This document shows, piece after piece, positions 37,771 to 50,200 of a stretch of 64,000 nt of DNA; the first letter of the stretch is position 1; the number at the start of each line of letters is the position of its first letter. Source of the stretch: Spinacia oleracea. Taxonomy: Eukaryota > Streptophyta > Magnoliopsida > Caryophyllales > Amaranthaceae. The position numbers were made by a program, and so were the translations under genes. The stretch spans positions 1,651,747 through 1,715,746 of the forward strand of contig NC_079488.1 of NCBI RefSeq assembly GCF_020520425.1, in the 5' to 3' direction. Under the pieces are notes generated by a model, which had not been told where the DNA came from, made no database searches, and saw only the letters and a program-made list of their open reading frames with translations.

Positions 37771-38843
37771 AATCTCCCTCTCTTTCTTTTTCTTCGCTTC
37801 CTTTTGGGTTTAAGGGCTTTGAAAATATTTGGATTTGGTCTTTGTTGATTAAAAACAATACAGAGTAATTGTGGATTTAACGATTCAACTGCAGCTTTTG
37901 TGTCAGAAATTTTGACATGCGCGTCTGTAAAAGACGGATCGATGACGCCTACAATTAAGCTTTACCTTTTAAGTAACACTTTAAAAAAGTCCCCTCCCAC
38001 TTAAGTGTGTTGATCTCACTCATGTCCGTTAATAATGTCGTACTCCGTAACTCACTAAGTGCACCCAAGCTCTAATCAGTAACGATTTTGGGTGTCATTT
38101 TTCTATTGATTGAAATAGATATTTGATCTTTCAATTTTAGTATTTAAATTTACAATTAACATAAATCTTTTCAACCAATAGAAAGAAGTGATACACTGAT
38201 AAAGAAATGATTTAGACTCATCAATAAAATGCTTCAGTTTTTCTAGCCAGTAGGCAATATTGCCTCCCATAATTATCACTATAGCAACACAAACCTCGCT
38301 GCTGCCAACAGCCAAGAGTGTGTAGCTATTAAAATATTTATTTGGATCATAACACTAGAAAATGTTTACATTGAAAATCATGTGAGACAAAAGTTTATAT
38401 AAGGGCGAAATTGCCTTACAAAATTCCACAAATAGCCCCGCTAGCTTAGGGATCTTTAGGCCCTGATTAGTTCACCTTATTTCATGACCATGAACGTGTA
38501 ATGAAATAATATAAGAGCATGGATTGATTTATTAAATCTGTACACCTTCAATTTAACTGCAACTGATGACCTTATACAATATACTTCATCATTTATGGGC
38601 TCTACAAGTTTACAAAATTTTGAAGTGGTAAATAAGATTAGGTATCACTAATTCACTACACTACTCTGGCATGGACCTCCACCCTCTGGATATGTTGCTC
38701 TGCAAGGAGATTGAGCTGAAGTTGAGCAACTCTTCTCCTTTTTCAGTGCATTTCCAGAGTGAATTCTGAACTGAACAAGGTATTTACTCTGTTAAGGAGG
38801 AGTTTTACTGCTGCTGTATTGTTCAGGATCCAGAACTTTGAAA

Positions 38844-41800
38844 TTAACCGAATGAGTTCGAGTTGCCACTCTCCAACATCCGCAGAACCTAATAATAATA
38901 AGCAACTTATTGTCAAAAATGTAATGTGGAGTGATGTAACAACCATATATAAATCAAGTCACAATGATAAATTATCACAGACATCACATGCAATTGGCTT
39001 GACCTTCCATATATATCTCAGGTAGGGTACCAAGGGTAGGTTGTCACGTGGAGGGCGCCGTTGAACTTCAATTTTTTTTTTGGTTACGAATGAGCCACAA
39101 AGGCAATATAAATTACAAATGAGGGCGGGGTATTCGAACCTGAGACCTACCATACACAGGCCCCTCAGTCTTAACCACTAGGTCAAGACATCATTGGTTA
39201 ACTTCACAGTTTACAATACCAAAAGTAACCGAAAAACAGTAAAATAATCATTGCATTAGACTAAAGCTGAGCATCTCAACAGAATTTCAAGCAATTCCAG
39301 CAATTACAATTCCAACTGCAATGAACTTCCTACTTCAGAAATCACCAAGGCTAGCAAACTACTTCACATGCCTAACAGTTTTGCACTTTGGCTCATGTTT
39401 GGTTCTTCCTAGCTCAATGAAACACACACATTCCCTACTGCTTCTGGTCTTAAAAGGGTGTCAACTTTCAATTAACTTAGGATGGTCCCAACTTTGGAGG
39501 GTATTATCCAAAAAAGGACCTTGACATGGATTAACCAATTTAACAGGTTAAAGTGAACACAAGGCATGCTACCATTTTCTCAATAAAAATTAAAATTAAA
39601 AACTTCCCCTCTTCTCTCTCCATCCATCCCGCGTTTCTACCCACACCATTTCCACCAGGTCGCCACCGTATCGTAGGCTAATAGCCCTGCCAATCTGGCC
39701 ACGCTTTCTTTTGTCCTATCACTATTTTTTCTGCCATCCATCATCCTCAACCTCAACCTCAACCACAAGCCCACCGAAACTAACTCAATCTGCCACCCTT
39801 GAACCAAAACTTTTGCTCAATATTGGAAGTCATCTCCAATTGAACTAATTTACTAGTCAATAACTAATTGAACTTGTATAACTATGGTACTAATGAAATG
39901 AGAATTCAAATGTTTGTAAATTCAACCGTGTACATGATAACGACCCATTTTGTTTTTGAGGGAAACATAGAGCGGACATTTATTAATGTAAATCGACTCT
40001 GTCAAAGTTATAATACTTTGAGGAAGCGAACCAATAAAAACATACACTGAATTACTACTAGTATCCCACCTTGCCACTAGATGAGCTACTATATACTCCG
40101 TATGTCAGTTAACATGAGAAATGTCATAAAAATAGAAGAATAAGCTATGAAAACAACCCAATTAATTGCAAACAAGTCCCTATAAAAATTCAGTTGTGTT
40201 TTTAGGTACATGTTTTAATGGAAAATCCAGTTGGGTTTTGAACTTCTACGTTTCCACAAATATACTGTACAATGGGATACACTATTCTTAACTGGAAGGG
40301 CTCGTGGTGAGGAAAGAGGAAAAAAATTACCTCCTTTTCAGGTAACTGGTCATTGGAACTGATTTGAGAAGACACTCTCATAGTTGTGACTGCTCTAAAT
40401 TAAACAATAGTTGGGACCTCTAAGAGAAGAATGTTCATAGTTGGAATCAGTGTTATTAATATCTAAGTGAACTATAATATGGGATGATCCTACTACAGAC
40501 CAAATTAAAATTAACAGTCTAGATTCATATTTTAACTCAATTTTAAGTCCAAATTACAAAGCTAGAGCCTAAAAAGGCTCAAAATGAATTATACCGATTG
40601 TTTGAAGAGCCTAAGAGAGCACAGACAGACTTTTAAAGCTCAAAAGTGAATTATACCAATTGTTTAAAAAAGCCTAAAAGACGGTGCAGACTTACAAACC
40701 TGAGACATACGAGGCCTTGAATCAGGATCCTTTTTGATGCACAACGAGGCACAATGTAGCATATTGCAAAGATCCTCTTTCACATAGCTATTTCCCAAGC
40801 ATGGATCAATCAACTTTCTGATATTCTCTTCTTTAACTACACGTCGTGCCTGAAAAAAATTCAAATGAATTCAATTTTATTCCCCCGTTTTGTTTGAGAG
40901 ACATTGGCTTAATAAGATTTGAGGAAAATAAAAATTATACCCATTCAGTGAGGCATTGCTCTCCTCTGGGACGATTTATATCCACAGCTTTCCGTCCCGT
41001 GATAAGTTCTAATAACACTATACCAAATGAATAGACATCAGCCTTTTCTGTGATCTGACCACTTTGAGCATATTCAGGAGCCAAATACCTGCAGCATAGA
41101 AAGACGATATTATTATCTCTTGCAATCACAAACATACCAATTACCAAGTATATACAGGAAGCTGTAACTAAACTTACCCAAATGTTCCAATAACTCTAGT
41201 TTCCTCACCTACACCTCCATCAGGCTGGCACCTTGCCAATCCAAAGTCCCCAACCTATTAATCAGAAGTTTTTCATCCATAGTCAATAAGTTAGCTTGTT
41301 CACATGAATTGTGCATTTTTAGTGCATGATTGGTATGAATCTAGGAACCGAAATGGATTGGGAACATTTAAGACGGGGAAATGGTAATGTTAAGTGTTAT
41401 CGTTATTTGTTGTTTGGTATACCTAAGGAAAGCAATCCCTTGTATCAAATTAGGGATTGAGGAGTGTTAACACTTTGTTACCACAAGGTTAGAAGAGGTA
41501 ACAAATTGCTGGTAATGGTTACCCTTTGGATATGAAGTGTGTTACCCATCTCTCACACCAAACAATTGGTAATGGAATTAGTTAATTGATTCCATTTCCA
41601 ACACTTGAAAAATGCTATACCGAACATGCTCTTAGTCTTTTAGATATAGGAATCGATATCCTAAAGAAAGAAAGATGAACTAGAAAACATCAATTTTCCA
41701 AATGAAGATCAATGTAGTTCTGTACAAGAAAATTGATCACTACTATTCATGATGATTCAATGTGATAATTTTTATGCAAGTGTGCCATGGTACATCTTTG

Positions 41801-44800
41801 TAAACAATCTAAACACTACCGGAGAAAAACATACATACCAATGGTTCAAAATCATGGGTTAACAGGATATTGTTTGGTCGCATATCGCGATGAACAATAC
41901 AGCCAACTCGACATTCTTCATGAAGGTATCTCAGTCCACGAGCAGCTCCAAGAGCAATCTTTTGCCTTGCAGGCCATTCTAATATATTGCTGCTACGACC
42001 TGTGCATTCCATAGTTTAGTAAACTGCAAATATTCTAATGTTGAACATAATAGGCCGTACGCAAAAAAAAAAAACTTATTATAAGGAAATAGGTTACAAC
42101 AAAAAACGTAACGCGTAAATGATTAGACATTATAATGGTTAAAAACATGTTCAAGAATTTCAAGTGAGATCAAATCATGTTCAACCAAGGACTGTTTTTT
42201 TTTTTGGCTAGTACAAAAATTTAGAAAGAAAGAGGCCTGGAAACCTACACTAAGACGTGATATTTGTGGTTATCGAGAAGGAGCTTGTTCTATTCACAAT
42301 AGTGACAATAAAGTGAGATATTTCTAAGCATATCTCTTTGATGAGTTAATATTTAATATTGTGATACACAAAACTCAACAGTCAAGACGTCCTCCCCCTA
42401 TAAACTACCTGATATATACAAGTACTTAAGAAACTTACCATAAAGATGATAATCCAAAGAATTATTGCATATAAATTCATAAACCAACAACCTTCTTCCG
42501 CCCTCCACACAAAATCCAATTAGTGTTACAACATTGCGGTGTTGGGCACAACTTAAAACCTCCACTTCAGAGCAGAACTCCTTATCTCCCTGAGAGCTAG
42601 CCAGTTTATATTGCTTCACAGCAATGATCTGTCCATCTTGTAGTACCCCACGATAAACAGAACCATACCCACCTTCTGCTAAGAAATTGTTGACTGAAAA
42701 TCCATTGGTTGCCATTTCGAGCTCCGTGTATTTGAATGAGTGTGGAGGTTTCCCAAATATTGGTGTTCTATGCTGACATTTTGAGCATAGTGGTGGCGGA
42801 TCAGATGGTGACTTTTTAGACAACGAGATAGCTTCCCGGACACTTGTTGAGTTCGAGTTAAGTTTCTGCGTAGGACTTTGCATTTCTGCAACTGAGAATC
42901 TCTTCAGTAGATTTATTGATGCACGTGCCAGAATTTGATCTGTAGTTCTGAGTGAACCATCTATGTCAGATTTACCAATTATGGGACTGTTCAGCATCCA
43001 TGGCTGGCAACAACTTGTTGAGCTCATTGATTCATTATCTGTGTCACTTGTATCAGAATCCTCTAATTTATCAATTTCACTAGCAACAGACAAAAGTGCT
43101 CTCTTTTGGTCTTCAATTGTCCCTGAGAGAAAATATGATGAAGCGGCATCTGAGCTTGATATAGATGATGTTCCTACATCAGTTGCAGTGTATGATGTAT
43201 CGTGCTCTGGAGTACTGATGGGAGTCACGTTTGGCACCCGAATTGAATCCGGAAAATCATATGCATCATTTGAATGTGATGCTTCAGATATGGGCAGTGA
43301 GTGTATTACTTCAGTTTCCACATCACCAGATCCAGTTAAATTCAATCTAAGAACCTTGGGATGAGATCCTTTCATCATGATAACATTGCACTGAAGTTGT
43401 TCCATACAGTGTTTTGCCTCATCCTTCAGCCTTCTGGAAATACACCAAAATCCTTGGTTGAAGTGCATGATTGCTTTCAATGATTGACTAAAAATGCTAA
43501 ACTATGCAATATTTGACGGCCAGTTTGGTAGTCGGTCATAAATGGTGTCAATGGGAATGAATATGTTTGTAAATTTGTAAGGAAAAGAAAATCAATATCC
43601 ATTTCCATGGTAATACTAATTCACTCAAAATTATATCTTTTTCTTTATAAACTTCCATTACCATTTTGGGAGTGGTATTAGGTGAGAATGCAAATTTATG
43701 AAGAAAAACACCAAGTTTGAGACAAAATTTCATTACCATGAACATCGTGATGTTAATTTCTTTCCAAATAAACACTTGGATTTATTCGCATTCCCACCGT
43801 ATATTACCGGCTACCAAACGGGCTGTGAGAGATCTGTATATTATGTAATCAACAAATCAAGTACAAACAAGATTTAAACAAAATTACTTACTTATCCAGT
43901 ATCACCCACTTTGTTTGATCTTTTTTGGCTTCAGCCGCCACAACTCCTTCAGCAGAAGCAGACAGGACTTTTATCTTCACATTTATCTGTAAATTAAGAA
44001 GTTGACATGGGGAAAAAATGTCAATGGAATGAATCAAGCTTACATCAAACTTTGAATAAGATGCTTAATCAAAGAACTGGCCTTGCATGATTTCTGATCT
44101 TTACACAATTGATGCATTAATTGTGAGCAAGAGTCGGTTATGTCTTCCTCTTGGTCCAAAAGGGTCCCTGTGCGAGATCTCCAAGCTCCACTCGTACAAT
44201 CAGTGGTAAACCTTTGTAGCCCCCACAGCTTCTTTCCTGAAAAATGCACCTTCTTTATCAATACACAAGCTAATTTGAGCACAAAGGTCACACTTAGGTT
44301 TTGTTCTGTTCACCTTATTTCCACTTATTTCAGGACAAATAAGGTCAGATAAGATAAGTTCGGAAAAAAAAGGGTTGACCAAGTACAATTTATAACTAAA
44401 ATAAGTTTTGATAAGTTCTAATAAGTTCAGATAAGATAAGTTCAGAAAAAATAAGTGATAATCAGATGAATAGAACACACCCTATGATCTTACACTGGTA
44501 ATTGCTATGAACAATCATAAAAAACAGGTATGTTTCATTAATTTGTTAGAATCCTATGATTGCACTCGATAATCTTCTGATGTACAAAACTATACCCCCC
44601 TTAAAAGAATGAAGTAAAGAAAATGCAGAAATTTTGATCAAAGAATAAAGTTTTCCATCCCATTTCATTTCTACTAGCTTCCAAATGTCTGCCACTTAGT
44701 AGCAATGAAAATGTACAAAAATGTAGCACCTATGTTCTCAAGGATTTTTACTAGTCCAAGTTTGAAATTTAAATCCGCCATTTGAACTAGAACAAGTGCA

Positions 44801-45440
44801 CACTTGTAGTACAATCCAAACAGATACAGGAAAGGTACTCATTTAAGGAGCAAAACATCCATAGGTTCATTGATACTAATCTATTGGGAAGTGAACCCTC
44901 ATCATGTTCATACATATTGCATTTCCCCTCTACTCATCCAAACCAAGTTCACATTCCAGCACTAAAGAGTACTAGGAATTGCCTAAACACACACACACAT
45001 CATTCTAGGACTACAGCAACACCACCACCACCACCACCACCACCTGATCGCAGTTTCTAAGGCGGACTCAGTAAGATTAACCAATCTGATACAGGACCTA
45101 CTATTGCAAAATTATTCAGGAACCAAATATTATGTAACAGCGATGATTACAACCAAACAAATTGTCAGTTAATTACAGAAAACCAAACAATAAGCTATAA
45201 ACAGAATATTAGAGAAGCAAACTAGCAGCAATACACTAAACAATAAACAGACCGAAAAAGGCAATAACAATTTAGTAAGAAAATTATACCAAAAGTTTGA
45301 GGAGAAGTGACAACCAAAAGCTTAATGCAATTCCCAGGTTGAACAACATGAGCAAGTGCCCACTCCATTGCATTTTTTGGAATTTCTTTGGTAGCTTTCA
45401 CAGCAACTAAAACAACAACCTTCTTTTGATTGGAATTCAT
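38844..45440 (-). CDS. USP-like domain protein kinase ('inactive kinase SELMODRAFT_444075' type)
   Basis: Nine exons on the minus strand: 45290-45440, 44082-44236, 43892-43986, 42439-43433, 41839-41999, 41178-41254, 40941-41088, 40700-40849, 38844-38888; 658 aa. Residues 1-150 form a USP/adenine-nucleotide-hydrolase-like domain ([34 protein letters not shown]). A Ser-rich linker with [12 protein letters not shown] follows, then a kinase domain from about 368. It keeps AVK Lys407, HRD Asp504 in [14 protein letters not shown] Asp522 and [19 protein letters not shown]. The first glycine of the P-loop is Ala (LAEGGYGSV). Homologues carry an 'inactive' label, but the catalytic residues look present. 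The tail after MSQVLRMLE is short compared with Arabidopsis relatives such as At3g13690. Exon 2 ends at AAG|GCC, a possible GC-AG intron. The substrate is unknown. Confidence 0.9.
39071..39196 (-). mobile_element. tRNA-derived SINE in intron 8 of the kinase gene
   Basis: On the minus strand the sequence runs from 'cctagtggttaaga' (A-box-like) through 'ggttcgaatac' (B box, GGTTCGANNC type) to an A-run at 39071-39081. Imperfect flanking duplications ttgaacttca (39061-39070) and gttaacttca (39197-39206) enclose it. Box order, length of about 126 bp and a poly(A) end fit a short plant SINE. It is not a tRNA gene, as no cloverleaf is present. Confidence 0.65.
41322..41631. mobile_element. Tourist-like MITE in intron 5 of the kinase gene
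   Basis: Ends are gtgcatgattggtat and, on the other strand, gagcatgttcggtat, flanked by TTA on both sides (41319-41321 and 41632-41634). The interior is non-coding and partly self-complementary ('ggtaacaaattgctggtaat...'). TTA duplication suggests PIF/Harbinger ancestry. Confidence 0.6.
43518..43824. mobile_element. MITE-like inverted-repeat element in intron 3 of the kinase gene
   Basis: A left end ggccagtttggtagtcggt and a right end accggctaccaaacgggct form a 19-bp inverted repeat with about three mismatches. Between them are about 270 bp of AT-rich sequence. No clear target duplication was found, so the superfamily is open. Confidence 0.55.
44297..44481. mobile_element. Short MITE in intron 1 of the kinase gene
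   Basis: Ends 'ggttttgttctgttca' and 'tgaatagaacacacc' are near-complements, and the interior contains repeated 'ataagttc' and 'agataagataagtt'. Flanks TTA and CTA may be a decayed 3-bp duplication. It is 185 bp, with no coding capacity. Confidence 0.55.
45015..45045. repeat. (CCA)n microsatellite in kinase intron 1
   Basis: A run of 'cca' triplets lies between 45018 and 45043 in the first intron of the kinase gene. It is non-coding. Confidence 0.8.
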
Positions 45441-46163
45441 ACCTTCAACCCTAAACCACAATTTTCTTCACTAAACTCTAATTTTAGCTCAAACCCACAA
45501 ATACCCACATAAAAAAAATGTGATTTTCAACCAAAAATCAGTTATTTAGAACAGTGGGCAGCTAAAAGCATGAACAATGATGCAGAAAATATAAGATGGG
45601 GTTTTGGGATGATCAATCAAGATGTCATGATTTCTACATTTTTTTGTGTGAAGCAGCTTTTTTGCATGATGAAAATGCAAAAAGGGTAACAGATGGTAAA
45701 AGGAGGGGTACTGTTCTTTGGAGCAGAAATTGATGAATAAAGAGGAAAATGAAAAAGGGGAATTTGGACAATTGGATTTGGGATGGTTTTAATTGAAGTA
45801 GGGAATTGTAATAATGACAATTAAATTTAACAGGTAAGATTGAGCAAATAATTGAGCATTTTCTTTCTGTATGGGATGCGATGGGACCACTTACACGTTG
45901 ACACCTCCACTTGTTTCCAAGTTCTTGCTCATTAAGCTAAAGTTTTCATGGGATTTGAGCTAAAGTGTGGACTAAAATGATGTATCTACTCAATTTGGTT
46001 AAGCTTTTGTTTCTAAAATTAGGAGTATGTGAATCGAATATAAAGTAGATTAATTTCAATTGTTATTTTTGGAAGTTTTGTCTTTTTTCAATCTTGACCG
46101 TGGTCAAAACATTACTCAAAGTTTAGTTTAGTCTGTAAGATAAGTTATTGAAAAATACAATCA
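45441..46163. promoter_or_regulatory. Upstream region of the kinase gene, up to the MULE
   Basis: It contains the kinase 5' leader and promoter on the minus strand and AT-rich spacer. No TATA box or motif could be pinned with confidence, and no gene is seen. The MULE target duplication begins at 46164. Confidence 0.4.
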
Positions 46164-46172
46164 TTATTTTTA

Positions 46173-46255
46173 CGGTTTTTTCATGAAATGCCCCTGAGGT
46201 TTGCAATAATGCACCAAATACACCTGCGTGTTTTAAAATTCATAAAATACCCCTA
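46173..46255 (+). repeat. MULE left terminal inverted repeat
   Basis: 83 bp that match the right end (51277-51359) in reverse complement with two differences, in the segment 'gcgtgttttaaaa' versus 'gcgcgtttcaaaa'. Further inward the two arms share only short pieces such as 'ccgttag'. Confidence 0.93.
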
Positions 46256-46529
46256 TTTACTCAAAACTGTTCACCAAATACCCCTATTATGACTTTCCGT
46301 TAGTCCTCCGTTAAGTCATGTTTAAAATTCATAAAATGCACCTAAATATAAAGGTTTTGCATAGTATACACCTATTTGTAAAGTTCTTTGCACCAAATAC
46401 CCAAACTTCATAATTTGAATCCAACGACTAGTTTTAATTCAATATAGCCGTTATGTTCATGCTGCCTATAAGTAAGGTTGTTGTTCACTTGACTTGCTCC
46501 ATGTTTAGCCCTCTATTTCCTAAATAGCC

Positions 46530-46976
46530 ATGAGTTCTAATTCAAAAACCGGATCCTCTTCCATCCCAAGTTTGTCATACCTAAGAGTTCCAAATAAAAA
46601 CTGCAATTGTGGGAGAAGATTTGCAATTAGGAGCTCGGAAACGGCTAAAAATCCGCAAAAGCTTTACTACAAGTGTGATTCTTGTGATAATTTCAAGTGG
46701 TGCAAAGGTTTTGTTGAGCAGACATTTGATGAAGCTCAAAGCAAGGGAAACAGAGCTGATGAAAACAGGGGAATGCAAGAAGAAAACAGGGGAATGCAAG
46801 AAGGAAGCAGGGGAATGCAAGAAGAAAACAGGGGAATGCAAGAAGGAAGCAGGGGAATGCATGAAGAGTTGAAGCTATTGAAGAAGAAACTGAAACAACA
46901 GAAACAACAATTCAAGTTTGCAATAAAAATTGGTGTAATAATGTTTGCATTTCTAATTTGGATAGCAATGAAGTAG
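46530..46976 (+). CDS. GRF-type zinc-finger protein with C-terminal membrane helix, MULE-borne
   Basis: This single open frame encodes 148 aa inside the MULE, 357 bp from its left end. Residues about 25-62 form a GRF zinc finger: CNCGRRFAI, then YYKCDSCDNFKWCKGF, with the usual CxCG...C..C pattern. Next come five tandem heptads, ENRGMQE/GSRGMQE (about 77-111), a Lys/Gln/Leu-rich probable coiled coil (LKLLKKKLKQQKQQF) and a hydrophobic helix of about 18 residues at the C-terminus (IGVIMFAFLIWIA). Similar small proteins are annotated in plants as 'At1g43920-like'; their function is unknown. Gene position matches that of mudrB in MuDR, but no similarity to MURB is evident. The ATG sits in a good context (gccatgag). 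Confidence 0.82.
   Translation: MSSNSKTGSSSIPSLSYLRVPNKNCNCGRRFAIRSSETAKNPQKLYYKCDSCDNFKWCKGFVEQTFDEAQSKGNRADENRGMQEENRGMQEGSRGMQEENRGMQEGSRGMHEELKLLKKKLKQQKQQFKFAIKIGVIMFAFLIWIAMK
46758..46867 (+). repeat. 21-bp tandem repeat inside the GRF gene
   Basis: About five copies of a 21-bp unit (forms such as gaaaacaggggaatgcaagaa and gaagcaggggaatgcaagaa, alternating) encode the ENRGMQE/GSRGMQE heptads. The alternation suggests a 42-bp higher-order duplication. In-frame length keeps the protein open. Confidence 0.85.
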
Positions 46977-47200
46977 AGTTGTAACAAATTTCAAGCAAGA
47001 ACATCACTTGTTTAAGCATATGAGCTTTACAAAAACTGATTTCTAAGTGGACAAATGCCACTGAAACTGCACAAAAACATCTTGTCTAAGCAATTGTGTT
47101 CTTTCCAAAAAGTGATACTAATTGTAAATTGCCTAAGCTATTTTAACTTTGTGCACCTACAATTCACCAAAAACTGACTAACTTTTAACTTTGTGCATGG

Positions 47201-50200
47201 TTAAGTTGCTGTGTTTGCTCTTTTCCTCCCCCTTGAACCCCCTTGTGATGTACTTGCTCCTGCTGCTGCTGAAGTGCTTGGTCCAGTGCTTGGTCCTCCA
47301 TTCTTACATGTCCTTGAGTTATGACCAAACTCCCTGCACTTTCCACATTTCACATTGCTGTTTCTCTTCCCCTTCCTGGGTTCATTTGGTCCTCTCTTTC
47401 TCTTCTTAGCAGGTCTGCCAGCTTGTCTTTTGATGACTGGAGGCTGAATGGTAGGGAGAGAAAAGTTAGGCCACTGTGTTGGGTCTGACATGGGGTGAAT
47501 GTGGTCTGCATATGTAAGCTTGTATGCAGCAGACTTGAAGAATGGGGAGACAAAATCAATGGGGTTCAGCCTTTGGTCATAAATCACCCTGAGTGCATGC
47601 TTGCAGGGGATTCCAGAAATTTGCCACTTCCCACACCCACAGCTTCTAGTTGATAACCTGATGGGGAAGTTCACATGTGCATCTCTGACCTCAAATTCCC
47701 CCCCACCACAGGCTGTAGCATAGCAGAACCTAGACTCTCCTGTTCTTTCATCCACCTCTTTCTTGGCATACTCAGTCAACTGACCATCCTCCATATCAAT
47801 TGCCATGTCAAATCTTGCCCCAACCCTCTCCATACACCACTTTCTGATTGCTGTACAACAACACAACAACATACAACATTATACACAGAACATCACAAAC
47901 ATCACAAAATAAAGGAACAGAACATGAAGTGGTGAGCTATACCTTCCAACAATGAGAATACAGGCATGTCTCTGTATGGTTTTGTGCATGCATTGAATGA
48001 CTCCACAAAGTTTGTTGTGTTGTGATCACAACAAACAGCAGGGTCAAACATATGCCTGGACCACTGCTCCTGGCATGTGTCCAAGTATGCAGCAGCATTT
48101 GGATCATGAGCAGTGATCTTCTCTAATGCTTTACCATACACATACTCATTGTGTGCATTTGCAGCTATCCAAAACAGTTTGAAGAAAGCAGATCCACTAA
48201 ATCCATTGTTTTTGCAATTCATGTACAAGTGTTGGCAGCAAACTCTCCTAGTAGCTCTAGGAAAAGTATCTCTCACTGCCAAGTCAACTCCCTACACAGG
48301 ATATGTTCATTTTAGGCCAATCATATCTGTTGCAATATTATAAAATTGAAACAAAAAAGGAGCAAAATAAACATATACCTTCATCCTGTCACTGATGAAG
48401 GTCCAATCATCTTTGTTGCAACCCTCTTGCTCAAACATCTGCCTCAAGCATCTCATGAAATGTGTCCAACTATCACAGCTCTCAGTGTCCACTATCCCAT
48501 AAGCCAGAACAAATATTTCATTGTTCCCATCAATGCCAACAGCTGTGAGTAGGATTCCCTTGTAAAACCCACTTAGATGAGCCCCATCTATTCCAATTAT
48601 AGGCCTGCACCCCCTCAAAAACCCCTTGACTTGAGCAGCAAAGGAGAAGAAACAAGCTCTGAACTTGGGGTTCACATCCCCACTTGTAGCACCCCATGAA
48701 ATCAGTGCATAACTTCCTGGGTTTGTCTGTTTAATCATCTCAGCATACCTAGGAAGCAACTCATAAGCCTCAGCCCAACCACCATGTATCTTCTCTACTG
48801 CCATACTCCTTACTTTGTACAACAATCTCTTTTTAACCCTCAATTGAAATGTCTCCTGTGCATACCTTCTCAATGTCTCAACAGGAATTTCAGTGTTGGC
48901 CTCAATTAGACTCATCATGTTCTTACATAGCCACTCAGAGGTCACCACAGGGTTCTCCTCCAATCTCCCACAAGTTTTGTGGCACCCACTGATCCCCTTA
49001 ATAGCCCAACTGACACTGTCAAACATCTTACTTGCATGTATCCTCCAGTCACAAGTTTCTATTGCACACACTGCAGTGTACCTCTTACTGTCAGCCCTCT
49101 CAACACTTAGTCCAAACCCCTCTTGTATGCAAAAACTCCTCAAAACATCTAGGAAAGTGGACTTGTCTGGAAAGATCAACCAAGGTTCTAATTTGATGGA
49201 CCCATATGGTTGATGAGTCCATATCTTTCCATTCTTGTAGGCCTTATCCATCTTACTAGAACCATCCAAACATTCCTCAAACAATAAGTCAGGCACATCA
49301 TCTGTTATTACCTCAGCCTCCACATCAGAGTCAACCCAATCATCAAGTTTATCCTCCTCTAGTTCATTGTCTGGTTCAGATTCCTCCCAATCTGAATCCT
49401 CACTCTCCTCTTCTGAACCTATATCCTCAATATCAGTGAACACCCTTGCACTCTTTGACCTCCCTGTACCCTTCCTACCTATGCCCTTCCCTTTGGATAC
49501 CCAAGTTCCAGCTTTCTTGGCAGTCACTTTGTTCACCCTGAACCCTGTAGGTCTAGTTCTGGCCCCCTTCCTTTTAACAGCTTCAGACTGATTCTGTGTT
49601 GGTGTTGAATGGGGTGGCTGATCATTTTGGGTGTTCTGTGGTGGTGGGGAATGGGGTGGTTGATCATTTTGGGTGTTCTGTGGTGGTGGGGAATGGGTGG
49701 GGTGTGTTTGTGGTGATGGATTGGGTTGCTGTGGTGGTGGGATGGGCTGCTGTGTTGTTGGGGTGGGTTGCTGTGCTGGTGGGATTGATTGTTCTGGAGT
49801 TGGGGTAGGTTGCTGTGGTGTTGAGGTGGGCTTTTTTGTTGTTGGGGTGGGTTTTTTTGCCTTTGGTGTGGCCTGTTTTTGAGTTGGGGTGGGTCTCCTC
49901 TTAGGGGTCAGTTTCTTGGCTTTAGGAACCTTAGGAGCTTTTGGAGTAGTTGGCTTGACTTTGGCCTTTTGTTTTGGTTTAGGAGAAGTAGGTTTTTTGG
50001 AGGGTGAAGATTCTTGTGTGGGTTGTGGTTGAGAGGCTCCTGGAAACACCTCATCAGCACCATCCTTGCTTATAATCCTCACATACTCAGTGCTTAAGTC
50101 CTCACAATCAACCACAGGCACCTCCACAGCTATTGTGTACTCCATTTGTTCTTGAAGTTCCCTTAAAATGTCCTCTCTCTCCTGTTTTTTCCTCATTTCC

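Noticed and set aside
39071-39196. tRNA-like sequence with a B box
   Set aside because: No acceptor or anticodon stems can be formed; the poly(A) end and flanking duplications make it a SINE, not a tRNA gene.
42963-43364. 133-aa open frame on the plus strand
   Set aside because: It is antisense to exon 4 of the kinase gene and shows no features of its own.
46758-46867. CRISPR-like short repeat array
   Set aside because: The units are contiguous without spacers, in frame, and encode heptads in a plant transposon gene.
49596-49882. Gly/Val/Cys-rich open frames on the plus strand
   Set aside because: They are antisense shadows of the Pro/Thr/Gln-rich linker of the transposase.
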